From: Roseburia porci
Lineage (GTDB): Bacteria > Bacillota > Clostridia > Lachnospirales > Lachnospiraceae
Direction of reading: 5' to 3'
Length of the DNA: 64,000 nt
Assembly: GCF_009695765.1 (NCBI RefSeq)
Contig: NZ_VUNI01000007.1
Coordinates: forward strand, 1 to 64,000
This document shows, piece by piece, positions 27,926-37,128 of the stretch; the first letter of the stretch is position 1; every line of letters begins with the position of its first letter. A program made the position numbers and the translations under genes. The notes beneath the pieces are model-generated. The model saw only the letters and a list, made by a program, of their open reading frames with translations. It did no database searches and was not told the origin of the DNA.

Positions 27926-28456
27926 TTATTCTGTTGTCACACTGGAGAAATTAACTCCGACAATAAAATCAGATCCAAACATATCCTGGAGATCACTTAA
28001 AATCTGATCCTGAACCCCAGTCACGTCATTATTAAAATCATCAATTGTATAAGAACGAATCACCTGATTGATATCATTCTTAATGATAGATTCTTTCGCT
28101 GTAAGTCCTTCCGCACTGTTTGCGCCATATTTCTTATAAGCATCACTCTTCGTATTCATAAGAAGTGTAACCGAAAGAACTGCATAATGAGACTTGCCAT
28201 CTGAGCCCTGCGCAAGGTTCATTGTCATCGTCTCTCCACCATTCACTTTAAATTCTTCTGTCTGATCGATTGGAACAGATAACTGATTGCTTCCAGCACC
28301 ACTGTTAACATCCAGATCAATGGCAGAACATACTGCGTCAATCATTTTATTTGCTTTCTTTGTCTCCGGAAGTACTGTAAAAATCAACAGTGCAGTCAGG
28401 ACAAAATTGGCAAATACCAAAGCTAAAATAATTACAGAAATCAAATTCTTTTTCAT
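27926..28456 (-). CDS. fliL: Flagellar basal body-associated protein FliL
   Basis: A 176-residue protein with an N-terminal signal anchor (about 7-28) and an extracytoplasmic FliL domain. It supports stator function in homologues. It lies between motB and fliM. The sequence is weakly conserved, so the assignment leans on length, topology and position. Confidence 0.8.
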   Translation of the reverse strand: MKKNLISVIILALVFANFVLTALLIFTVLPETKKANKMIDAVCSAIDLDVNSGAGSNQLSVPIDQTEEFKVNGGETMTMNLAQGSDGKSHYAVLSVTLLMNTKSDAYKKYGANSAEGLTAKESIIKNDINQVIRSYTIDDFNNDVTGVQDQILSDLQDMFGSDFIVGVNFSSVTTE

Positions 28457-28475
28457 ATTCTTCTCCTCTTTAAAA

Positions 28476-29300
28476 TCAGTTAAAATCCGAATTATATGAA
28501 TTATATATTTTTATAACAACTCTTCTATTTAACGCTCTTCCCTCTGTTGTAGAATTGTCCGCTATCGGGACATAATCTCCACGTCCGGAAGATTTGATAT
28601 GTGAAGGATCAATATCTGTCGCACCTCTCATATAATCTGCAACACTAAGTGCCCTGTACATGGACAATACATTGTTGTCCGGATATTTGCTGTTATGGAT
28701 TGGCACATTATCCGTATGACCTTCCACCTCAATCAGATTATCTTTATATTTTTCAAGAATTGTGTCAATTTTATCCATAAGTGGATAAGCTTCTGTCATC
28801 AGGTCTGACTGGCCTGTCTCAAATAATATCGCACCACTCAGATTCAGCTGCACATATTCCGAATTAAAATCAATATCAACCTGTTCCTCAATCCCTGACT
28901 GTTTTACCGCATCCTGAATCTCAGATGCCATCTGTTCCGATTCTGCCAGTTCCTGTTCTTTGTATGCTTCATACACATTATTTGTTCCATCCTGTGTATT
29001 TTCATCGTTCGCATCATCCGTCTTTGAGTTCGCCATCTCCGAATAATAGGAATCCAGAAATTCGAGCTGTCTGACTCCGGCAGAAATCATCTGTCCTTCT
29101 CCAATGCTTGCGCCTCCACTTGGAAGAATACTTACGCTCGACTGCAGCGAGGCAATTACTTCCTGAAACTTTTCAGCATCAACTGTTGACATGGAATAAA
29201 GCAGAACGAAAAAGCAAAGCAGCAGATTCATCAAATCCGAGAACGTTGACATCCATGCCGGTGAACCTTTTGAACCCTCTTCCTTTTTCTTTCTTGCCAC
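28476..29300 (-). CDS. motB: Flagellar stator protein MotB
   Basis: A 274-residue stator subunit. A single transmembrane helix holds the proton-binding Asp22 (FSDLMNLLLCFFVLLYS), followed by a plug/linker region and a C-terminal OmpA-like peptidoglycan-binding domain (VEGHTDNVPI, SVADYMRG). The start is GTG, overlapping the motA stop by one base (TAGTG). Confidence 0.95.
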   Translation of the reverse strand: MARKKKEEGSKGSPAWMSTFSDLMNLLLCFFVLLYSMSTVDAEKFQEVIASLQSSVSILPSGGASIGEGQMISAGVRQLEFLDSYYSEMANSKTDDANDENTQDGTNNVYEAYKEQELAESEQMASEIQDAVKQSGIEEQVDIDFNSEYVQLNLSGAILFETGQSDLMTEAYPLMDKIDTILEKYKDNLIEVEGHTDNVPIHNSKYPDNNVLSMYRALSVADYMRGATDIDPSHIKSSGRGDYVPIADNSTTEGRALNRRVVIKIYNSYNSDFN

Positions 29301-30091
29301 TATTCTTCACCTCCGGCGCCTTCCGCCATATTATCACGTGCAGACGGTGACAGGAAGGATTTTAATTTTTCCTCGATTACACGTGGGTTCTCACCTGCCT
29401 GAATGGAAAGAAGTCCTTCAATCGTCACTTCTTTCATCATAACTTCTTTTTCATTGTTTGTTTTTAATTTATTTGCGATTGGCGTACAGATCCAGTTTGC
29501 AATCAAAGATCCATAAAATGTTGTAACCAGAGCAGTTGCCATACTTGGTCCAATTGAAGATGAATCTTCCATATTGTACAACATATTGATAAGTCCAATC
29601 AGTGTACCGATCATACCCCAGGCAGGACCCATCTCAGCCCATTTTTCCCAAAAGCCAATTACCTTTTTATGCCGGTCTTCCAGACAGACAAGATCTGTTT
29701 CAAGAATACCTCTTACAAGATCCGGATCTGTTCCATCGACAACAAGCATAATTCCTTTTTTGAGAAATGGTTCCTCAATTCCACTTGCCGCCTCTTCCAA
29801 TGCAAGAAGTCCCTCTTTACGTGCCACATTCGACAGATCAATAATCGTATGTATCACCTGCCCCGGGTCCAGTACTCTTTCCTGAAATGCCAATTTCATG
29901 GACTGAAGTCCTCCTATAAAGTCAGGAAGTTTGCTTGCTGTCAGTACAGAAGCGATTGATCCACCAAATGTGATCAAAAATGATGGCAAATCCATAAAGT
30001 GTCCAATTGTCTGAATACCACCACTGGTCATAACTCCAAGGAGTACCATGACCACTCCAACCACAATACCTACAAGAGATGCTATATCCAA
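29300..30091 (-). CDS. motA: Flagellar stator protein MotA
   Basis: A 263-residue stator subunit with four predicted helices and the proline-containing PAWGMIGTLIGLINML segment. It pairs with MotB to form the ion channel. The start is TTG with AGGTG 7 bases upstream. It is preceded by a 215-base gap rather than by flbD. Confidence 0.95.
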   Translation of the reverse strand: MDIASLVGIVVGVVMVLLGVMTSGGIQTIGHFMDLPSFLITFGGSIASVLTASKLPDFIGGLQSMKLAFQERVLDPGQVIHTIIDLSNVARKEGLLALEEAASGIEEPFLKKGIMLVVDGTDPDLVRGILETDLVCLEDRHKKVIGFWEKWAEMGPAWGMIGTLIGLINMLYNMEDSSSIGPSMATALVTTFYGSLIANWICTPIANKLKTNNEKEVMMKEVTIEGLLSIQAGENPRVIEEKLKSFLSPSARDNMAEGAGGEE

Positions 30092-30145
30092 CTTTCACAC
30101 CTACCATTTCCCAAATCTGACATATGTTGTCACAATTTGTCTTTT

Positions 30146-30214
30146 CTATAATTCTACTAAATTTTCGTATAATTGTCTATGTTCTTTTGCGAATTCCTGA
30201 ACAGGTTTTCTCAT
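30146..30214 (-). CDS. Possible 22-residue small protein in the flgE-motA gap
   Basis: ATG at 30214 with AAGGTG five bases upstream, encoding MRKPVQEFAKEHRQLYENLVEL and a TAG stop. The peptide looks like one amphipathic helix. It could be a real small protein, a leader peptide or chance. It does not resemble FlbD/SwrD. Confidence 0.3.
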   Translation of the reverse strand: MRKPVQEFAKEHRQLYENLVEL

Positions 30215-30233
30215 TTAAACACCTTCTCAGGGT

Positions 30234-30269
30234 GGTGCTGACTAATCACTGGCAGGATCGGTCAGCACC
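30234..30269 (-). promoter_or_regulatory. Strong RNA hairpin between flgE and motA
   Basis: A perfect 9-bp GC-rich stem (GGTGCTGAC 30234-30242, GTCAGCACC 30261-30269) with an 18-nt loop that can add an inner ATC/GAT pairing. No T-tract follows on either strand, so it is not a standard terminator. It may be an mRNA processing or stability element. Confidence 0.5.
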
Positions 30270-30306
30270 GGTTATTCCTAAGTTATATCCAAAGCTTTAT
30301 TTTAGA

Positions 30307-31650
30307 TTAACGTTTCAGATTGATCAGTTCTTCCAGAAGCGTATCCGATGTTGTAATAACTCTTGAGTTTGCCTGGAAACCACGCTGTGTAACAATCATG
30401 TCCGTAAACTGTCCGGAAAGATCAACGTTTGACATCTCAAGTTCACCTGTAGAAATTGAACTTCCGTCTGTATCAACTGCAACTCCGATTCCATCAAAAT
30501 CTCCAGAGTTTAATGTTGTCTGATAGCAGTTTTCACCGACCTTTTCCAGTCCGGATGCATTCGAAAAACGTGCTACTGCAATCTGTCCCAGAGTTTCTGT
30601 ATTACCGTTATCATAAGATCCATGGATTGTACCATCTGTATCAACGGTAATTCCGGTAAGTGCGCCAAGTTTCTTTCCAGCGCCATCACCAATGCTGTCT
30701 CCACGGTTTGCTTTCAATGTGGATGTTCCACCATTATTCGCATTTTTTGATTTTGAAAAATCAATTGCAATATTGGAGAATTTATTTCCAAGTACTGTCA
30801 TATTCAGATCCTTTGGCTGATCATCGCCACCAAGAGAAACGAATACTCCGTTGTCACGGTCATATACCAGATCGTATCCATCTGCATTTCCGCCAAAAAG
30901 CTGTTGTGTTGTCACACCCTGTGGAATGATTGATTTACTGTCACTGTCAATAATGTCGGTCAGCGAAACATGAAACTGTCCCTCTGTTGCTCCAGCTGTT
31001 ACCGCAAACTTTGCGGTATAGGAATATCCCAGATTATCATACAAGTTCAGGTTCATGGTATATCCCTTATCTTTTACGTCGCTGTCATTTTTATCCAGAA
31101 CACCGGATATGTATGATTTAGAAGTTGCCTCTGCCGCAGAAGTCTGATTGTCCGCAGACATTACCTGAAGTGCAGAAACCGTATCTTTTCTGACATTACC
31201 AGTTGTCGGATCTACCTGCCATCCCATCAATGTATATCCAGTAGAACTCATACAAAGATATCCGTTTCCGTCTACATAAAAGGATCCTGCTCTTGTGAAC
31301 ATTGTATTTGTTCCATCGCTTACGATAAAGAAATTGGTAGACTGGCTGTCTGTCAGTTTCAAGTCAAATGGGTTTCCGGTTGTCTCAGCAGCTCCTGCCG
31401 AAGTAATGTTAATAGATGTAGAACCGGTTGTAACACCAAGTCCGACCTGCTTTGCGTTGATACCTCCAATTCCGGCAGCCGCATTTCCGCCGGATGCGCT
31501 GGATGTTGTCTGATACATAATCTCGCTGAACGTTACAGAAGAAGATTTAAATGCTTCTGTGTTAACATTGGCGATATTGTTACCAATAACATCCATTCTT
31601 GTCTGATGTGTCTTAAGTCCTGACACAGCAGAATAAAGTGATCTCATCAT
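30307..31650 (-). CDS. flgE: Flagellar hook protein FlgE
   Basis: A 447-residue hook subunit. It has the rod/hook N-terminal motif (LYSAVSGLKTHQTRMDVIGNNIANVNT) and the matching C-terminal motif (SNVDLSGQFTDMIVTQRGFQANSRVI), with the variable D1-D2 region between. It follows flgD and the TIGR02530-type gene. The ribosome site AAGGAGG can pair with CCTC just before it in a small hairpin. Confidence 0.96.
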   Translation of the reverse strand: MMRSLYSAVSGLKTHQTRMDVIGNNIANVNTEAFKSSSVTFSEIMYQTTSSASGGNAAAGIGGINAKQVGLGVTTGSTSINITSAGAAETTGNPFDLKLTDSQSTNFFIVSDGTNTMFTRAGSFYVDGNGYLCMSSTGYTLMGWQVDPTTGNVRKDTVSALQVMSADNQTSAAEATSKSYISGVLDKNDSDVKDKGYTMNLNLYDNLGYSYTAKFAVTAGATEGQFHVSLTDIIDSDSKSIIPQGVTTQQLFGGNADGYDLVYDRDNGVFVSLGGDDQPKDLNMTVLGNKFSNIAIDFSKSKNANNGGTSTLKANRGDSIGDGAGKKLGALTGITVDTDGTIHGSYDNGNTETLGQIAVARFSNASGLEKVGENCYQTTLNSGDFDGIGVAVDTDGSSISTGELEMSNVDLSGQFTDMIVTQRGFQANSRVITTSDTLLEELINLKR

Positions 31651-31727
31651 AGTTTTTTATCCTCCTTAAGAGGTGCTTTTATGCTCCATCTGTCATTCCG
31701 GAGCAGATAGCTTCCATTAAGGTCCAG

Positions 31728-32132
31728 CTATACGATTACCGCACCGTCTATGTTTGTAAAAATATTGCTTTCTGATTCATTCTGGTCCATTGCTGTAACT
31801 ACCGTCTTATTCGGTATGTTTACAATGAAAGCCAATGAATCCATCAAAACCAAAGACTCACTAATTCCTTTTTCGTTTGCCTTTTCAACACCATTTTCCA
31901 ATCGCAGATTCTGTTCATTGGTAAGGTTTATATTTCGGTCTGCCAGCCGCATTGCTGCGTGCTTTGAAAACCGAAGTCCTGATTCTTTCGAAAGTTTTGC
32001 GTCCTGCGCCGCTTTCAGTACTTCTTCAAATGATAACTCTGCGGAAGTCTCTTTTGTTTTGTTTTCTGCGCCGCTCAGATACTGTGCCTGAACCTGCTGG
32101 ATGGAAGTGAACTGATTATTAATCTGATTCAT
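31728..32132 (-). CDS. TIGR02530-type flagellar operon protein
   Basis: A 134-residue protein of the small family commonly found between flgD and flgE in Firmicutes. The core SGLRFSKHAAMRLADRNI and the end segment VLMDSLAFIVNIPNKTVVTAMD fit that family as I recognise it. Role unknown; perhaps in hook assembly. Confidence 0.78.
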   Translation of the reverse strand: MNQINNQFTSIQQVQAQYLSGAENKTKETSAELSFEEVLKAAQDAKLSKESGLRFSKHAAMRLADRNINLTNEQNLRLENGVEKANEKGISESLVLMDSLAFIVNIPNKTVVTAMDQNESESNIFTNIDGAVIV

Positions 32133-32141
32133 ATTTCCCTC

Positions 32142-32885
32142 CTATACTGTCGTTGTCTCATCTGTGCTGTTCTCTTTTTTATCAGTTTCCACGGTACTAT
32201 TATCCGAATCATCTTTCGTGTTGTCCGAAGTTGTATTATCTTCTGTCTTTGACAATTCTTTAATGCGGTCTTCAATTTCTGTCAGTGTCTTAAGATCGGA
32301 AGCATTGACGTATTTCTTCTGATAATCAGTCATTCCGTCATACACCTTGCGAACTGAATCTACAATTGATTGTGAATTTTTGTTCACGTGATCAAGATCC
32401 GGAAGCGCTGCTACCATATTGCTGAACGTCTTCGATAATGCAAGTGCATCATAATAATCGGAATCTGCAACGGTATCCAACTCATCCAACGGATACAGAT
32501 TGTTATTTACAGAAAGATAGATCTTGCTGTTCTGATACATAACATAATCTACTTTGCCGTCTACATAACTGATCGCTCCGGTTGAAGAATTCGTTGTTTT
32601 TAAAATAACCTGTTTTCCAACTAAAGAATTGGCCATAGAACTCTGCTGTGTATTCTCCATTGAGAGTGTTGCTTCAAGTTGTGAGAATGTTGCGAGCTGT
32701 GCAACGTAATCCGTATTACTTGTCGGTTCCAGTGGATCCTGATACTGCATTTCTGCACACAAAAGCTGAAGGAACTGATCATATCCAAGATTTGATCCTT
32801 TCGACTCTTCTTCCTTTTTCTTTGCAGTATCCGTATAATCATATTGTAATTTTCCATCTACAACGTTTGCTGTTATTCCTGCCAT
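32142..32885 (-). CDS. flgD: Hook-capping scaffold protein FlgD with unusual C-terminus
   Basis: A 247-residue protein. The N-terminal FlgD scaffold motif is clear (FLQLLCAEMQYQDPLEPTSN, 38-57), followed by a short beta region to about 140. Residues 150-211 then form a helical segment (SIVDSVRKVYDGMTDYQKKYV) like the helical repeats of Gram-positive surface proteins. The last ~36 residues are an acidic S/T/D/E tail. FlgD caps the growing hook, and the typical tudor/Ig-like C-terminal domain is not evident. Confidence 0.88.
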   Translation of the reverse strand: MAGITANVVDGKLQYDYTDTAKKKEEESKGSNLGYDQFLQLLCAEMQYQDPLEPTSNTDYVAQLATFSQLEATLSMENTQQSSMANSLVGKQVILKTTNSSTGAISYVDGKVDYVMYQNSKIYLSVNNNLYPLDELDTVADSDYYDALALSKTFSNMVAALPDLDHVNKNSQSIVDSVRKVYDGMTDYQKKYVNASDLKTLTEIEDRIKELSKTEDNTTSDNTKDDSDNSTVETDKKENSTDETTTV

Positions 32886-32903
32886 TGTTTCATCTCCTTT
32901 CTT

Positions 32904-34379
32904 CTATGCTGTAAGATCAACGGAATTACCATTGTCTTTCATAATCTGTGCTGCAAGCTGTTCTTCCTCTGTCATCAGTCCGTTCATTCCATCCAGTTCA
33001 TCCAGCTTCAGATTTCTTCCACGTCTTTCGGAATGATTCTGATCTGTATTCGGATCTTCCTGTTGTTTCTGATCCTGTTCCAGATTCTTTTCAAACTGAT
33101 GCGATGCTACAGTAACTTCTACTGCATCAACACGCACACCCGCCTGGTTCAACTTTTCCTGAAGTGTTGCAACCTGTGTCTGAAGTGCCTCTTTTACCAT
33201 CTCATCCTGTACTGCAATCTGTGCACGAACAGCGCCTTCTTTTGTAGAGACTTCAAGATAAACCCTTCCGAGATTCTCCGGCTTTAATTGCATTTCCATT
33301 GTTGAAACATCCTGCGAAAGTGTAACTTTTGTCTGTTCTGCAATCTGCTCGATCATGTCGATCACATTCATATGAACTGTCGTATCCTGTTTTTCAACCG
33401 TAAAAACATTCTCCGGTTCTATCTGTGATGTTGCTGCTCCGTTTAAAAGAACATTTTCATTCATCTGCGATTCATCTTTTTTCTGATTCATCTCAGGATT
33501 TCCTGACTCCGTCTGTTCATGAATGCTATCCAGTGGCTGATCCTGTACCTCAATTTCCACCGATGTCTGAGTCTTTGTTTCCCGACTTTGATCCGTTTCA
33601 ATCTCATCGACCGGTAAATTTTTCGAGACACTTTCCTGATGAATCTCATTCATTCCTTCCGTAACAGGTTCTTCCGTCATATTCTGATTTTCCATAACGT
33701 TCGAGTCATCCGGCTGATTCATCTGCTGATTTTCTGATACATTCTGTAAAACATCCGGTTCCTGCGGGTTGACATCAACTGTCTGCATTTCTTCTGCCGG
33801 TTGCATCGCATCCACCAATTCATCTAACTGATTTTCGCCCAGATCCAGCTGTTGCAGAATTTTTCCTGTCAGGTCGGACATATCTTTCATTACAAGTTGA
33901 AAATCTGCATTCAAAAGTAATTCTGCCGGGTTATCTGTTCCGGTAATTGTCTGCACAAGTTCCATCAGATTCTGTGGCTGCAGTAGCTGCATCACCGTCA
34001 GTCCAAGCGTTTCCATCGCATCTGCAATCTGCTGTTCATCCACATTCAGATCTTCTGCAATTGTCTGGACAATGCGATTCGTAACATCCTCAACGGTATC
34101 CTTATTATTCTGAACCGTTTCTTCAACCGAAAGCTTCTTTGCAGGCTGTATCTGGTTCTGCTTCACAGGATATGTCATCTGTTTTGTGTCTGTCAGTGAA
34201 TGATCCGGCGTCTGACTCTGGCTCACCGTATTTGCCGGTGTCTTTCCATACTGTCTGAGCATTCCGGAAAATGTTTCCGTTTTTGCCGGACTCTTCTGTG
34301 CGCTGGAAGTCTTTCCGATTCCATTGCTATTTGCTGCATTTACTGCGTTTGTTTGCATTACATCCATCGTTTTCATCAT
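32904..34379 (-). CDS. fliK: Flagellar hook-length control protein FliK
   Basis: A 491-residue, Gln/Glu/Asn-rich, mostly disordered protein ending in the FliK C-terminal domain (LKPENLGRVYLEVSTKEGAV... LQEKLNQAGVRVDAVEV). It measures hook length and triggers the FlhB switch. Located between the MotE-like gene and flgD, as expected. Confidence 0.9.
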   Translation of the reverse strand: MMKTMDVMQTNAVNAANSNGIGKTSSAQKSPAKTETFSGMLRQYGKTPANTVSQSQTPDHSLTDTKQMTYPVKQNQIQPAKKLSVEETVQNNKDTVEDVTNRIVQTIAEDLNVDEQQIADAMETLGLTVMQLLQPQNLMELVQTITGTDNPAELLLNADFQLVMKDMSDLTGKILQQLDLGENQLDELVDAMQPAEEMQTVDVNPQEPDVLQNVSENQQMNQPDDSNVMENQNMTEEPVTEGMNEIHQESVSKNLPVDEIETDQSRETKTQTSVEIEVQDQPLDSIHEQTESGNPEMNQKKDESQMNENVLLNGAATSQIEPENVFTVEKQDTTVHMNVIDMIEQIAEQTKVTLSQDVSTMEMQLKPENLGRVYLEVSTKEGAVRAQIAVQDEMVKEALQTQVATLQEKLNQAGVRVDAVEVTVASHQFEKNLEQDQKQQEDPNTDQNHSERRGRNLKLDELDGMNGLMTEEEQLAAQIMKDNGNSVDLTA

Positions 34380-34418
34380 CCTTCCTCCTTTCTTGCTTTA
34401 TTCAGCATTACGTCTGTC

Positions 34419-35309
34419 CTACTGTTGCTGCTGTTGTTCCGGTTCCAGCAGTTTTGTAACCTGTGCTGCTGTATCCGAATTCATTTTTCCAAGGATATCC
34501 GCTCTTGACTGCGTATCCATCGCCGATAGAATATTTGCGACCAGGCTCAGGTTATCTGTCATTGTGTCAAAAATAGCCGCTGCTTCTTTTGGTTTCATGG
34601 ATGCATATGTTTTCGCATAATCCTCAACTTCAGAATCATACGTAAGCTGCTCTACCACCTGTTTATACAGGACCTCTGCATTTGCCGGATCAATACTCTC
34701 ATAATAAGCCTTATACTGGCTTATATCCGGAGCCTGATCCGAAAAGACAACATCTTCATAGAACTTTTCTTTTTCGTCCTCAAAAGCTGCCTGTTCATCT
34801 TTATACTTTGAAAGATCATCTACCTGAGCCTGTAAGTCTGCAATCGTTGCATCATCCTGCTGTTTTGTTGCAGCAGCATTATCTACTTCAACCTCAAGTT
34901 CTTTGATTCTGTTAATTGCATCGTTTAATGATTCATACGGATATTCCTCTGTCGTTTGCGAACCGTCCGTAACCGCTTCACTTGACGCCGGAAGTATTTT
35001 ATTCACATACGGTACGTTCTTAAGCATTGGAGAAAGCACAGAAGAACCAAATCCACCGACATCTGTCTTAATAAGAATTGCAATAATTCCAAGCCAGATC
35101 AGTATAATTAATAATGTTACGAAGAAAATAACCACCTTTCCGGTTGTCTTTTCTTCTTCCTCGTCCTGATCCTCGCCCTGTTTTTTGCCTTTTTTCTTAG
35201 CTAACTTCTTTTCTTCTTTTTCGCGTCGTTTCTGTTCTTTTCGTTCTTCTTTTGTAAGCTCTTTTTCCTTTGTTTCCTGTGAATCATTCGGATTCATTTC
35301 TTCTGCCAT
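34419..35309 (-). CDS. YlxF/MotE-like flagellar protein with MgtE-N domain
   Basis: A 296-residue protein. A highly charged N-terminal segment (K/E runs) precedes one transmembrane helix (about 55-76), a periplasmic-side coiled coil, and a C-terminal MgtE N-like domain (YASMKPKEAAAIFDTMTDNLSLVANILSAM, broken here by helices) with a poly-Gln end. Corresponds in position to ylxF of B. subtilis. MotE-type proteins aid MotC/motor or export function in other bacteria; the role here is inferred. Confidence 0.75.
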   Translation of the reverse strand: MAEEMNPNDSQETKEKELTKEERKEQKRREKEEKKLAKKKGKKQGEDQDEEEEKTTGKVVIFFVTLLIILIWLGIIAILIKTDVGGFGSSVLSPMLKNVPYVNKILPASSEAVTDGSQTTEEYPYESLNDAINRIKELEVEVDNAAATKQQDDATIADLQAQVDDLSKYKDEQAAFEDEKEKFYEDVVFSDQAPDISQYKAYYESIDPANAEVLYKQVVEQLTYDSEVEDYAKTYASMKPKEAAAIFDTMTDNLSLVANILSAMDTQSRADILGKMNSDTAAQVTKLLEPEQQQQQ

Positions 35310-35343
35310 ATCGTATCTCCTTCCCGATAATTCTGTCTTTCTT

Positions 35344-35784
35344 CTAGTTCGGGTTGTATGTATAGCTTACCAGTTCATCAATTTCTTTTGATTCCTGGCG
35401 CATTAATTCTTTTTTGAATTCTTCAAAATCTTTATCTCTTAGTATTTCCTGAGTTTTTCTTTCTTTCATGACAATACCAAGTTCCTCCCTTGCCGCCTCC
35501 AATGTCATTTCAGCTTTGTGTACCTCCATCATCTGACGGCGGACAAGCGTTTTCATTGTATTTGCATTCTCTCTTGCACGTTTCACCTGTAAAATATCCA
35601 GATTACCGGAAAGCTGTTCCTTAAGTTCGCTGTCATATTTCAGACGTTCCAGAACAAGAGTCTGAAGTTTTTCTTCTTCCTCAAGATATCTGGCATTTGC
35701 CTGACTGAAAGTAACTCTCGCCTGACTTTCCAGTTTTCTTTTTATATCAAGGATATTCTGCATCCGATATCTAAACTTCGCCAT
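35344..35784 (-). CDS. fliJ: Flagellar export chaperone FliJ
   Basis: A 146-residue all-helical coiled coil, the stalk protein between the FliI ATPase ring and the FlhA gate. Length, helical content and position right after fliI support the call, although FliJ sequences vary. Confidence 0.88.
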   Translation of the reverse strand: MAKFRYRMQNILDIKRKLESQARVTFSQANARYLEEEEKLQTLVLERLKYDSELKEQLSGNLDILQVKRARENANTMKTLVRRQMMEVHKAEMTLEAAREELGIVMKERKTQEILRDKDFEEFKKELMRQESKEIDELVSYTYNPN

Positions 35785-35792
35785 TCATACTC

Positions 35793-37106
35793 CTACTCAG
35801 CAAAAACCTGTTTCAAAAGTTCAATTTCTTCCTCAAACGTAAATTTTTCATCGGTTCCCTGGCAGAGGAATTGGTTTACTGCAGCAATTTTTTGAATTGC
35901 ATAATCAATTTCCGGATTGGAACCATTCTTATATGCACCAATATTGATCAGATCCTCTGCTTCCTGATATGTTGCAAGAACATTTTTCAGTTTTCCTGCA
36001 AGCTCTTTATGTTCCTTCGTTGCAATCGCGCTCATTACCCTTGAAATACTCTGTAAAACGTCAATTGCAGGATAATGATTTTTGTGTCCCAGCTTCCGGT
36101 CTAACATAATATGTCCATCGAGAATACTTCTCGCAGTATCTGTAATCGGTTCGTTAAAATCATCACCATCAACAAGCACCGTATATAGTCCCGTAATCGA
36201 TCCATTTTCCGAAGTTCCGGCACGTTCCAAAAGCTTTGGCATTTCCGAATACACACTCGGCGGATACCCTCTGGTAACCGGTGGTTCTCCAGAGGCCAGT
36301 CCAATCTCTCTTTGAGCCATCGAAAAACGTGTCAGGGAATCCATCATAAGAAGTACATCTTTCCCCTGATCCCTGAAGTATTCAGCAATCGCCGTGGCTG
36401 TTTTTGCCGCATTTTTTCGAATCAATGCCGGTTTGTCAGAGGTTGCCACAACAACAACCGATCTTGCCATTCCTTCCGGCCCCAGATCACGTTCAATAAA
36501 TTCGCGTACTTCTCTTCCTCGTTCACCGATCAGTGCAATTACATTGATATCCGCTTTGGTATTACGTGCAAACATTCCAAGAAGCGTACTTTTTCCGACT
36601 CCTGAACCGGCAAAAATTCCGATTCTCTGTCCTTTTCCAACCGTAATAAGTCCATCCACTGCTTTCACGCCAAGTGGGAGAACTTCGCTGATAATTTTTC
36701 TGTCCATCGGATCTGGCGGATCTGCCTCAACTGGATAATAGAGGTTGGTTTCCAGATCGCTGGTATCCGTCGGTCTTCCGATTCCATCCAGTGTATGCCC
36801 AAGGATTTCATCTCCCACCATAACAGACAAAGGATGTCCTGTATTCTCAACAGTACATCCAATTCCAACGCCCTCAACGTTATCAAGTGGCATCAAAATC
36901 AGCCGCATTTCCTGAAATCCAACTACTTCTGCCATCACAGATGTAGTTTTGTCCTTATTCAGATAAATGCGGCAAAGGTCATTCAATCTCGCCTCAGGTC
37001 CAACCGATTCAATTGTCAGTCCTACAACTTTTGTAACTTTACCATAGCTTTTGTAATAACTTCTGTCTAAAAGCTGAAGGTATTTTTCTGCTTCTTTAAC
37101 CACCAA
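35793..37106 (-). CDS. fliI: Flagellum-specific export ATPase FliI
   Basis: A 437-residue F1-beta-like ATPase with Walker A AGSGVGKST (166-174), Walker B VLLMMDSLTRF and the family segment GEPPVTRGYPPSVY. It energises export together with FliH and FliJ. Confidence 0.97.
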   Translation of the reverse strand: MVVKEAEKYLQLLDRSYYKSYGKVTKVVGLTIESVGPEARLNDLCRIYLNKDKTTSVMAEVVGFQEMRLILMPLDNVEGVGIGCTVENTGHPLSVMVGDEILGHTLDGIGRPTDTSDLETNLYYPVEADPPDPMDRKIISEVLPLGVKAVDGLITVGKGQRIGIFAGSGVGKSTLLGMFARNTKADINVIALIGERGREVREFIERDLGPEGMARSVVVVATSDKPALIRKNAAKTATAIAEYFRDQGKDVLLMMDSLTRFSMAQREIGLASGEPPVTRGYPPSVYSEMPKLLERAGTSENGSITGLYTVLVDGDDFNEPITDTARSILDGHIMLDRKLGHKNHYPAIDVLQSISRVMSAIATKEHKELAGKLKNVLATYQEAEDLINIGAYKNGSNPEIDYAIQKIAAVNQFLCQGTDEKFTFEEEIELLKQVFAE

Positions 37107-37128
37107 ACATTCTCCAACTCAAAGCATT

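Noticed and set aside
30160-30174. CodY-like sequence AATTTTCGTATAATT in the flgE-motA gap
   Set aside because: Three mismatches to the consensus in an AT-rich stretch and no promoter beside it; consistent with chance.
30234-30269. Terminator or c-di-GMP riboswitch between flgE and motA
   Set aside because: No T-tract follows on either strand, and the conserved bases of the GEMM-I and GEMM-II riboswitches are absent.
30271-30306. Sigma-28 promoter before motA (TAAAGCTT...TAGGAATAA)
   Set aside because: The -10 does not match GCCGATAA, so the resemblance is limited to the -35 half.
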